From the IMG/VR virus record IMGVR_UViG_3300007351_000059, positions 1 through 22,566 of that record: DNA of 22,566 nt; one strand, 5' to 3'. The notes under the pieces are model-generated. The model was given only the letters and a program-made list of their open reading frames with translations. It was not told where the DNA came from and made no database searches. This document shows positions 16,654 to 22,527 of this stretch, one piece after another. The translations under genes and the position numbers were made by a program. Positions within the stretch are counted from its first letter, which is position 1; each line of letters starts with the position of its first letter. The stretch is from a virus.

Positions 16654-17406
16654 TTATGCCGATACAAGATGTAGATGTTTTTTTAAATCATTCTTGATGT
16701 AGTACTTTTTCCCGAGCTTTTCCAGTCTGTTCACAATTTCATAGGCAAATCTTTCCCAGTTGATTTCTTTGTCTGGCTTAAACCGACTGACCTTGCCGAC
16801 TTTGTACAGGTCTACATACTCATGTGTAGCGTCCAGTAGTCGAAACACTTCTTCATCGTTAAGGACCGGCTCGAAAGAAACCCATGTTTCTATGCCAGCA
16901 GCCTTCGCTTTTTTGACAGTTTCTATTCTATCAAATGGAACCGCTGCTTGTGGTTCGTAGTCCAGGCTTTTATAAGTGCTCATAAAAGTCAGTGTTGTTG
17001 CGAAAGCATCTCCAGGTTTATAAAGGTCGAAGTCCCTTCTTGCACGGTTTCCGGCTTTCGTCAGCACCTGAAACGGAATATTGTAAAGTTTGAATAATCC
17101 AAGGGCTTCGCGGGTTAGTTGCAGGTCCGAGTCAATGTCTTGATATGGATCTCCTATAAAACTCAAAAGTATTCTTTTACCAGCAAATTCGCTTTGCCAA
17201 TATCCCTTGCAGTCTCTTTCGAGTTTGTCAAGTAAACCCTGTCTCGGTTTTGTTTGCGTATAAAATTCTTGTCTGTCGCGTTTCATACAATCAGGGCAGT
17301 AGCAGTATTTACAAGAAAAGTTGCATGAATTATAGATATTTAAAGCAAGGTCTGAATATTCCCTGGCCCGTCCTGCAGGTTCATAAACAACTTTCAGTTT
17401 ACTCAT
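16654..17406 (-). CDS. radical SAM enzyme, SplB/COG1533-like, 250 aa
   Basis: ATG 17406 has an AAGGAGGT site and overlaps the 54-aa gene by 8 bp. The radical SAM cluster motif is C28-x3-C32-x2-C35 in NIYNSCNFSCKYCYCPDC, with extra Cys at 37 and 40. Later segments (RILLSFIGDPYQ, about residues 78-89; IPFQVLTKAGNRARRDFDLY; IETWVSFEPVLNDEEVFRLL) match the TIM-barrel pattern of SplB-like enzymes often annotated as phage radical SAM proteins. There is no SPASM domain. Its substrate is unknown. It lies in its own promoter-terminator cassette between DNA-modification genes and terminase, so DNA, tRNA or peptide modification are all possible. Confidence 0.85.
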   Translation of the reverse strand: MSKLKVVYEPAGRAREYSDLALNIYNSCNFSCKYCYCPDCMKRDRQEFYTQTKPRQGLLDKLERDCKGYWQSEFAGKRILLSFIGDPYQDIDSDLQLTREALGLFKLYNIPFQVLTKAGNRARRDFDLYKPGDAFATTLTFMSTYKSLDYEPQAAVPFDRIETVKKAKAAGIETWVSFEPVLNDEEVFRLLDATHEYVDLYKVGKVSRFKPDKEINWERFAYEIVNRLEKLGKKYYIKNDLKKHLHLVSA

Positions 17407-17563
17407 GTTGCAACCTCCTTGCGTGTACGGCTGTTATTCCAAGCCAGCGATCTGACGGCTTGAATCCCCAGAGCTTGCACGCCTTACGTTTTGCCTGCGT
17501 GCTGTCCTTTGCCTCCAGAATAATCTCCCTATCGGAAAAGTCCCTAACCAGATATTTAGCCAT
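17399..17563 (-). CDS. small partner protein of the radical SAM enzyme, 54 aa
   Basis: ATG 17563-17561 with GGAGG upstream; TAA at 17401-17399 lies inside the start of the radical SAM gene (ATGAGTAA). The protein begins MAKYLVRDFSDREIILEAKD and continues STQAKRKACKLWGFKPSDRW. It is basic, with two Trp and one Cys, and has no membrane span or leader-like cleavage site. The close coupling suggests it works with the radical SAM enzyme as partner, substrate adaptor or (less likely) modified peptide. I do not recognise the family. Confidence 0.75.
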   Translation of the reverse strand: MAKYLVRDFSDREIILEAKDSTQAKRKACKLWGFKPSDRWLGITAVHARRLQHE

Positions 17564-17586
17564 TTGAAAAACCTCCATTTTCTTTT

Positions 17587-17615
17587 ATTATACCACATTT
17601 CAGGAGGTTTAGCAA
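17587..17615 (-). promoter_or_regulatory. promoter of the radical SAM cassette
   Basis: Minus strand: -35 TTGCTA (17615-17610), a 17-bp spacer and -10 TATAAT (17592-17587) preceded by TGG (extended -10). It lies 24 nt upstream of the 54-aa gene's start codon. A good housekeeping sigma match. Confidence 0.75.
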
Positions 17616-17663
17616 CACTATTCTAAATTACATGCCTATATCTTTTAATTTCTTCATTTTTCT

Positions 17664-17843
17664 TTAACTCTCTAAAAATTTCGACTTCGTATAATCGTTT
17701 TTAAGCCATTTATTTGAACCAGCAATATAAAAATACATCCTATTTTTTAAAACAATTTTAGAGGCATGCCTGCTATCCTTGATATTAAAGGATTTGCGGG
17801 ATTTTTTATGTAAATATACTCTGTTTGCGGCTTCGGTTGATTC
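17664..17843 (-). pseudogene. possible gene remnant, 59 open codons
   Basis: Between the methyltransferase stop and the radical SAM promoter lies an AT-rich stretch with no intact gene. One frame is open for 59 codons and reads like a genuine basic protein end (ANRVYLHKKSRKSF, later MYFYIAGSNKWLKNDYTKSK), ending at TAA 17666-17664. It has no good start or ribosome site; the only ATG is at codon 36. Another frame is also open for about 38 codons, so this may be chance in AT-rich DNA. It could be the tail of a decayed accessory gene. Confidence 0.25.
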
Positions 17844-17861
17844 TTACTTTTGATTGCACCG

Positions 17862-17890
17862 TACTACGCAGTAAACTCGGTACTTCCAGG
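17862..17890 (+). repeat. direct repeat copy B
   Basis: The partner of copy A (16517-16544), in the same orientation. It abuts the methyltransferase stop codon. An 11-nt piece of it (CCGTACTACGC, 17859-17869) also recurs at 16614-16624 inside the radical SAM terminator. Confidence 0.7.
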
Positions 17891-18472
17891 CTATAACTTT
17901 TTTAATTTTATCACCCAGTAGTATACGGACCGTCTGTTATTGTGAAAATATTTCGCCAGCTGTATTTTACAGTTGTAGCGGCGCTCCAGGTCCTTCAACA
18001 TGGTAGCGAATATATCTACATAGAATCTGTTTATCCCGGGCAGGTTCATATCCTGCGGAATTTTCTCGGTGCCGGATACAAACTTTGTCACCTGACCATC
18101 GACTTTCTGGTGCATGACCAAACCGTCTGTGATAAAGAAGATATATTCCCCGGGTAAAATCTTTTTAACAATCAGGTATAATTGCTTCCATGGACTACCG
18201 TAATCATCAAGGTCAAAAACATTAAAACGACCGATATCATTGTGTTGGATATATACAACATTATTCTGGAGTTCGCATAGTTCAGGAGTATGAATTTTTT
18301 CTTTATCAAGCCCATGATATTCCTTTGCTCTTCCCTTGTATGCGCGTCTATACATTTCGCCGTTTCCGCAAAAGCAGTCGAGGACCTGGGCATCTTCTGG
18401 GAGATACTTGATTCTCATGAGCGCTTTCTCAATCTCCATGGAATTGTCATTCAGTTCCCATCTACGTTTCAT
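17891..18472 (-). CDS. class I SAM-dependent methyltransferase-like protein, 193 aa
   Basis: ATG 18472 overlaps the ParB-like gene by 11 bp. Residues 28-38 (AQVLDCFCGNGE) form the SAM-binding motif I, D56 in YHGLDKEK is the acidic motif II residue, and residues 85-95 (VFDLDDYGSPW) are motif IV. That 'D-D-Y-G-S-P' resembles the D-P-F/Y-G-S-P motif of Trm1-type guanine-N2 tRNA methyltransferases more than the DPPY of DNA adenine enzymes. The protein is short and lacks an evident target-recognition domain. It may depend on its ParB-like neighbour for targeting. Substrate (DNA or RNA) is unresolved. Confidence 0.65.
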   Translation of the reverse strand: MKRRWELNDNSMEIEKALMRIKYLPEDAQVLDCFCGNGEMYRRAYKGRAKEYHGLDKEKIHTPELCELQNNVVYIQHNDIGRFNVFDLDDYGSPWKQLYLIVKKILPGEYIFFITDGLVMHQKVDGQVTKFVSGTEKIPQDMNLPGINRFYVDIFATMLKDLERRYNCKIQLAKYFHNNRRSVYYWVIKLKKL

Positions 18473-19034
18473 AACTTCGCTCCACCTTTATGCCGCAGTT
18501 TTCGAGGGCTGTCATTGCTTTTTCGAGTACTTCCTGGTTTGCTGCGTCGGTCCGGATTGTTGCCCAGATAGGCTTATCTATGGCCTTGCTTATGTCTAAA
18601 TCGTTTAACAGTTCGTCTATGTCTGCTGGAGAATTATTTTTAGTCATCATATCCTCAATCTCGCCATGGTCAAAACCGGTAATTTCTATATCGAAAGCGC
18701 CGGTATCCAGTTCCTGGAGCAAGTCCTTCAATTTCGGGATGTCCCATTGTCCGGCTATCTTATTCAATGCTATATTAAGGGACTTTTCTTTATCTTTATC
18801 CAGGTTAACAATAACACATTCGACTTCAGTATACTCCAAATCTTTTAATACTGTGTACCGTTGGTGCCCTCCGATTATTGTCATATCTGAATTGATTATG
18901 ATAGGGTCAACATAACCAAAGGTAAGAATGCTCTTTTTGATTTTCTCATATTCCTTGTCGCCTGGTTTCAGCTTTTTACGCGGATTGTAGTCTGACGGCT
19001 TCAAATTTTGAATTTTAACTTTTTTCACTTCCAT
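18462..19034 (-). CDS. ParB/sulfiredoxin-fold phage protein, 190 aa
   Basis: ATG 19034. Residues 1-100 are a ParB-type domain: DYNPRKKL, then SILTFGYVDPIIINSDMTII, the GGHQRY motif at 55-60, and SLNIALNKIAGQWD at 85-98. This is the variant usually fused to phage DNA methylases ('I-I-G-G-H-Q-R...A-L-N-K-I-x-G-x-W'). Here the C-terminal part (about 130-190) is a small helical tail rather than a methylase, and the methyltransferase is the next gene, overlapping by 11 bp. The domain can bind nucleotides and, in relatives, act as CTPase or nuclease. A role in DNA modification or targeting is inferred. Confidence 0.82.
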   Translation of the reverse strand: MEVKKVKIQNLKPSDYNPRKKLKPGDKEYEKIKKSILTFGYVDPIIINSDMTIIGGHQRYTVLKDLEYTEVECVIVNLDKDKEKSLNIALNKIAGQWDIPKLKDLLQELDTGAFDIEITGFDHGEIEDMMTKNNSPADIDELLNDLDISKAIDKPIWATIRTDAANQEVLEKAMTALENCGIKVERSYET

Positions 19035-19038
19035 TTTG

Positions 19039-19288
19039 CTAAAACACCTGCCTTAGAGTTTTTGCGAAAATTTGCGTTTGAATGGACCCGCGGTTTTGAG
19101 GCGAAGGCTCGTAGTTTTTCGCCCCCCCCCTACCGCATATTGCCAAGGCTTTCCCTCTCCGGTGAACTACATCGCATTTGAAAAGGCGAGCTTCGGGCTC
19201 TCGACAAAACAATGACAGTGCAGATTTTACATTCCCGATGTTCAATAGAGGTCTTTGTTAAACCCTCAATGATACATTTATTTTTCAT
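19039..19288 (-). other. gene-poor stretch with overlapping frames, G9 tract and hairpins
   Basis: This stretch, more GC-rich than its surroundings, separates HNH and ParB genes. It holds a 52-codon frame with a good ribosome site (next entry), a second 68-codon frame (TTG 19245 to TAG 19039) offset from it, a run of nine G on the minus strand (19122-19130) and a GGCGAA/TTCGCC hairpin just after it. A single frameshifted gene, two overlapping genes or a structured RNA are all possible. Confidence 0.4.
19130..19288 (-). CDS. small Cys-containing protein, 52 aa
   Basis: ATG 19288-19286 has a strong TAAGGAG seven bases upstream and the frame runs to TAG 19132-19130, just before the G9 run. The product begins MKNKCIIEGLTKTSIEHREC with a C-x2-C (ECKIC), followed by an Arg/Ser-rich tail, so a small zinc-knuckle protein is possible. 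The overlapping 68-codon frame includes SALSLFCREPEARLF and KCDVVHRRGKALAICGRGG, which also looks protein-like; a frameshift could join the two. Function unknown. Confidence 0.5.
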   Translation of the reverse strand: MKNKCIIEGLTKTSIEHRECKICTVIVLSRARSSPFQMRCSSPERESLGNMR

Positions 19289-19330
19289 AAACATTCTCCT
19301 TATGTTTAATTCTCCATATTTTTACATAAG

Positions 19331-19356
19331 AAAAAGAGCGGTGGAGTTCCGCTCTT
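19331..19356 (-). terminator. intrinsic terminator after the HNH gene
   Basis: Perfect 8-bp stem AAGAGCGG/CCGCTCTT (19334-19341 with 19349-19356) and a 7-nt loop, followed by a U5 run on the minus strand. It lies 35 nt beyond the HNH stop. Confidence 0.8.
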
Positions 19357-19390
19357 ATCGGGCTGCAGTTCCCTATTTTCTTATAAATTT

Positions 19391-19762
19391 TTACTTTACT
19401 TTGTTACCAAACCCTCCATCTTCCATTGCAGTTTTAATATCATGATGCTTTCTGCATAATGGTTGCCAGTTGCTTTCATCCCAAAATAAATCCACGTTGC
19501 CTTTATGAGGGACAATGTGGTCGACAACAGTTGCAGGCTCAATATGCCCTTCTTTTTGACATTCAATACATAATGGGTTTTTTTGAAGAAAAATCAATCT
19601 TGCTCTTTGCCAACGTGCATCATATCCTCTTTCCGCAGCACTTCCCCTTCTTTCATCCTGCCTCCGCTGCTCCTGTTTGCGATGGCGGTCGCAGTAGCCA
19701 GACGTAACCAATTGTGGACATCCCGGGTATCTGCATGGCCGCATTGCTTGCATGGCCGACAT
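19391..19762 (-). CDS. phage HNH endonuclease, 123 aa
   Basis: I choose ATG 19762 (preceded by AGAAAGGA at good spacing) over a TTG at 19786. Residues 10-27 (CRYPGCPQLVTSGYCDRH) and C65/C68 with C103/H106-H107 give zinc-ligand pairs. The HNH core is VVDHIVPHKGNVDLFWDE and NWQPLCRKHHDIKT (about residues 79-111), with the D-H and N...H residues present. Small HNH proteins beside terminase genes help head-full or cos cleavage in HK97-like phages. Here it stands about 3 kb upstream of terS, separated by the accessory genes. Confidence 0.9.
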   Translation of the reverse strand: MSAMQAMRPCRYPGCPQLVTSGYCDRHRKQEQRRQDERRGSAAERGYDARWQRARLIFLQKNPLCIECQKEGHIEPATVVDHIVPHKGNVDLFWDESNWQPLCRKHHDIKTAMEDGGFGNKVK

Positions 19763-19786
19763 GGGCGTCAATCCTTTCTGCAACAC

Positions 19787-19816
19787 AAAAGCCCCGGTTC
19801 AATTGCCTCCGGGGCT
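19787..19816 (-). terminator. hairpin between the late promoter and the HNH gene
   Basis: Perfect 8-bp GC-rich stem AGCCCCGG/CCGGGGCT (19790-19797 with 19809-19816), then U4 on the minus strand. It lies downstream of the promoter at 19882, so it may act as an attenuator of late transcription. Confidence 0.6.
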
Positions 19817-19881
19817 CTCGAAGTGAGGTTGCTATAACGCGCCGAAGCACTTTTTTATTCGATAGTTCTTCCATTGGCACC

Positions 19882-19939
19882 ATTATAGCACTTATTTGTG
19901 CACAGGAAAAGTGCATGGTTTGTGCTCGGTATTTGTGCA
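19882..19939 (-). promoter_or_regulatory. probable late promoter with three GCACAAA repeats
   Basis: An extended -10 TGCTATAAT lies on the minus strand (TATAAT 19887-19882) with no good -35. Upstream are three direct GCACAAA copies (19895-19901, 19919-19925, 19932-19938), of which the outer two share the 10-mer TGCACAAATA. A poor -35 plus upstream repeats fits an activator-dependent promoter. The regulator gene ends at 19944, next door. Confidence 0.65.
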
Positions 19940-19943
19940 TCAA

Positions 19944-20528
19944 TCAAATAACGTCTGCCCCATACAATCTTACCATAATTCGCTGCAAAAGCTTATTTTT
20001 ATGCCGCCTCACAGTGCTTTCATCACAGTACATTTTCTCTCCTATTTCCACATCCTTCATGCCGTCAAAGTACTTATATTCGACAATCATATAATATTCA
20101 TCATCCTTGACAGCATTTAAGGCGTAATTAATCTCGTCAATCTCAGCCTGGTCCCGTTTGATTTTTCTTTTAAGACTTTCGATTCTTGCTTGCTGAATCT
20201 CTTGTGGAGTCAGTCGTATTCCAGAGTTTTCAGAAAACTTAACCATGTCTTTTGACTTCTCCGAAAAAAACTCTCTCTCCAGATCCTGAATATCAAGTGT
20301 ATACTTCTGTATGTTCTCATATAACTCAGGATAAGAGTAAAGCCTTCTTTCCGTCTGCTTAAAATAATTTTTAATCTCCTGGCACCTTTTCTCGTAGCCG
20401 GAGGCGACTGCTTTTTTTAGTGCATCTTCTATTCCCTTCAGTATTCTATCAACAGCCTTATCAACCAAAGTATTAATAAAACCTCTGATTCCTGTTTGCT
20501 TTTCTTTTACTTGAGTTTTCTTACCCAT
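19944..20528 (-). CDS. ArpU / sigma-70 region 4-like late transcription regulator, 194 aa
   Basis: ATG 20528 with a strong AAAGGAGGG site. The first 130 residues are charged and mostly helical, probably coiled coil. The C-terminal helix-turn-helix (about residues 156-184, MKDVEIGEKMYCDESTVRRH) resembles the ArpU family and sigma region 4, with the preceding YYMIVEYKYFDG matching 'I-I-x-x-x-Y-x-x-G'. Such proteins often close the early region and switch on the late operon. The GCACAAA repeats downstream are a plausible binding site. Confidence 0.8.
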   Translation of the reverse strand: MGKKTQVKEKQTGIRGFINTLVDKAVDRILKGIEDALKKAVASGYEKRCQEIKNYFKQTERRLYSYPELYENIQKYTLDIQDLEREFFSEKSKDMVKFSENSGIRLTPQEIQQARIESLKRKIKRDQAEIDEINYALNAVKDDEYYMIVEYKYFDGMKDVEIGEKMYCDESTVRRHKNKLLQRIMVRLYGADVI

Positions 20529-20898
20529 GATGACCCTCCTTTAAATCTTTAAGTATTTGTAACGTATTTTGTAACGTCTTGTAACGCCTTGTAACGGTCC
20601 TTGTAACGTACTCAAACCCGCTTGGCTCTAAGATGTAACGATTGTAACGGTATTTCCTGTATAGCACCCCTATATATATAATTTTTATTGTCTTATTTTT
20701 GTCTTTTTCCTCGCGCGCGCGTATGTATCTCTGTAGGAAAAAGCGTTATAAACGTTACAAAATCTTATAAGTATTGATACTATTATGTTTTAAGGTTTTT
20801 TTAAAACGTTACAACAACGTTACATCATCGTTACAAACGTTACACTTTTACGTTACAAACATATATTTTTGTTGCAAATGTTACCGTTTTTTATTTTT
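20529..20898. other. candidate replication origin: opposed GTAACG iteron arrays
   Basis: This 370-bp stretch has no gene. On the plus strand GTAACG begins at 20559, 20571, 20581, 20591, 20603, 20635 and 20644; the inverse CGTTAC begins at 20753, 20807, 20818, 20829, 20838 and 20851 (plus CGTTAT at 20744). Most spacings are 9-13 bp, about one helical turn. The shared form is TTGTAACGt. Between the arrays is AT-rich DNA, TATATATATA at 20671-20680, and a 9-bp inverted repeat (CTTTTTCCT 20703-20711, AGGAAAAAG 20735-20743) enclosing a (CG)5 run. Adjacent to the replication ATPase gene, it resembles phage and SaPI iteron origins; operators are the alternative. Confidence 0.7.
20656..20667 (-). promoter_or_regulatory. 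possible promoter for the late regulator
   Basis: Minus-strand GTGCTATACA (TATACA 20663-20658) resembles the extended -10 of the late promoter (GTGCTATAAT) but lacks a clear -35. The left GTAACG array would lie just downstream of its start point, so bound protein could repress it. Confidence 0.3.
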
Positions 20899-22527
20899 TT
20901 ACATGATAAATGGATTATGCTTTATATAATCATCTATGTCATCATATCCATTTTCCGCCTCGCTTTTTTCGCTTTTATCATTACTCTCTTCTTGCAAAGT
21001 TCCTGAAAACGTGGGAATATTTGCTTTAAGTTTTTTTAAGTCAATTATCAGACATTTTATAGATTTGCTTGTTGTCGATCCTATATCAAACAGTCTCACC
21101 GCTCTATCATTATCTATAAAAAAATCACTCCGCCGAACTTGAGTCATAAAGTCGCGCTGCGATTGTAATTCGGTTTTTGTTTTTGCGCAATGCTCTTTTG
21201 CCCGCTCAAAGCAGCGGTTAGCACAGAGTGCAAGTTCATCGGTATCCCTTATTTTTTTGTAATGAACACCATCAATCAATACTCCTATATCAGCAAGTCG
21301 GTCGAAAAACTCAAGCGTATTAATTACATCCGACTTTGGCTCCTGTCCTTCATAAATGTCAGCTTTCAATTGTTCAATCGTTTTGTTTAAGATTTTGTCT
21401 AGTGACATGGATATATTCTCGTTCTTGAAAGCCCTGGACACTAAGCTCAGTCCGGTGCAAACAACAGCGATCCCGCTACGGATGCGTTCATCGTAAACAG
21501 ATGAGAGCTTATTATAATAAGCTTTATGCCATTCAATTAACTTGTTTTCATCAATAAACAGCGCAGTCTTCAATAATAAAAACCCAAACTTCTCAAGCAA
21601 TTTACGGTTGCATTTCAGTTTCAAAAACCCTTCCGCATGAGGTTTTGAATCCTTTTTTGACAATATAAGTTGCATCGACCGCTCTTTTACTGCTGTTTCG
21701 TGTGCGGGACTGCCTTCTCCTAATAACATTATCGGGGTTCGATATGGGTAATTGATTAGAACCTGTTCAGTTGTCCCTCGCTGGCCTTCTTGCCTGTCAT
21801 AAGAATTTCTCAGTAGTTCTGATATCTCTCGAACAATCCAATCAGGTAATTTTTGCGGCTTATATTCGCCGATTACGTATGGAACGAAATTGCTTGCCGC
21901 TGCGTTTTTCATTGCAGAAAACCGAGTAATCTGCCCCGCTGATGCCGGTTGTCCATCCATACCAAGAATCGGCATTATAATGTTTTCTGCTGTTTCGGAC
22001 TTACCACTGCCGGCTTCGCCAATGATAAGCAGATGCGGATGCTTGATTCGTCCTGCTTTCCATAGTTTTTCCCTGATAAACAGCGAAGCCGTCCAGCCGA
22101 TGACGGTTCCGGCAATGCCTAGTTTGTTGAAACTGAATAGTGAATCAAATAATTCTAAAAGTTCACCTTTTTGCATAGTTTCAGCCTTTAATAAATCAGT
22201 CTTGCCCCCATATGTGGAAACCGCCATGCTGTCTACCTGATTCATACTGCTGTCTATAATCCTATCTTGCGTTGCAAAAAGCCACTGATTGTTTTTATGC
22301 ACAAAACCTGTATATGTAATTCCCTGTATTCTCGGAAAGCTTTCTTTTAGCAGCAGCGCTTTGACACCTTCCAACTCTGTATCATGCCCGTTAAAAACAA
22401 GCAACTCTCCTAAAGCTTTTTTGAATGGGATTGTAGATGTAAAAGCTTTAATGTCAATATCCCGGATACATGAACCTGTTAAGCTTTTTATTTCAACGGT
22501 CAAGATGCTATCATGCTCATACTGAGT
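20899..22527 (-). CDS. replication ATPase/helicase-like protein, N-terminus missing
   Basis: About 542 residues remain; the frame enters from the contig end. The apparent GTG start at 22542 lies in adapter sequence, so its first five residues (MLFRS) are not real. A Walker A motif GEAGSGKS is at 21997-22020 with KSETAENIIMPILG following; a candidate Walker B is FVPYVIGEYK. Later ERSMQLILSKKD may carry the arginine sensor. This layout fits DUF927 or VapE/primase-type phage helicases whose missing N-terminus is often a primase or zinc domain. The C-terminus is acidic. The candidate origin lies immediately downstream. Family assignment is tentative; ATPase is firm. Confidence 0.75.
   Translation of the reverse strand, partial: TQYEHDSILTVEIKSLTGSCIRDIDIKAFTSTIPFKKALGELLVFNGHDTELEGVKALLLKESFPRIQGITYTGFVHKNNQWLFATQDRIIDSSMNQVDSMAVSTYGGKTDLLKAETMQKGELLELFDSLFSFNKLGIAGTVIGWTASLFIREKLWKAGRIKHPHLLIIGEAGSGKSETAENIIMPILGMDGQPASAGQITRFSAMKNAAASNFVPYVIGEYKPQKLPDWIVREISELLRNSYDRQEGQRGTTEQVLINYPYRTPIMLLGEGSPAHETAVKERSMQLILSKKDSKPHAEGFLKLKCNRKLLEKFGFLLLKTALFIDENKLIEWHKAYYNKLSSVYDERIRSGIAVVCTGLSLVSRAFKNENISMSLDKILNKTIEQLKADIYEGQEPKSDVINTLEFFDRLADIGVLIDGVHYKKIRDTDELALCANRCFERAKEHCAKTKTELQSQRDFMTQVRRSDFFIDNDRAVRLFDIGSTTSKSIKCLIIDLKKLKANIPTFSGTLQEESNDKSEKSEAENGYDDIDDYIKHNPFIM

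Noticed and set aside
19039-19786. IscB/HEARO-type element (HNH plus nearby RNA)
   Set aside because: The HNH protein is a 123-aa stand-alone phage enzyme without RuvC or bridge-helix parts.
19788-19818. tRNA T-arm suggested by GGTTCAATT
   Set aside because: No acceptor or anticodon arm can be built around it; the stem is a simple hairpin with a U-run.
19653-19943. 96-codon minus frame crossing the late leader and the HNH start
   Set aside because: It runs over the promoter repeats, the hairpin and the HNH gene in another frame; the ending is low-complexity Gly/Ala.
20529-20898. CRISPR array
   Set aside because: The repeat is only 6-9 bp, spacing is about one helical turn, and the second half is inverted; no cas genes.
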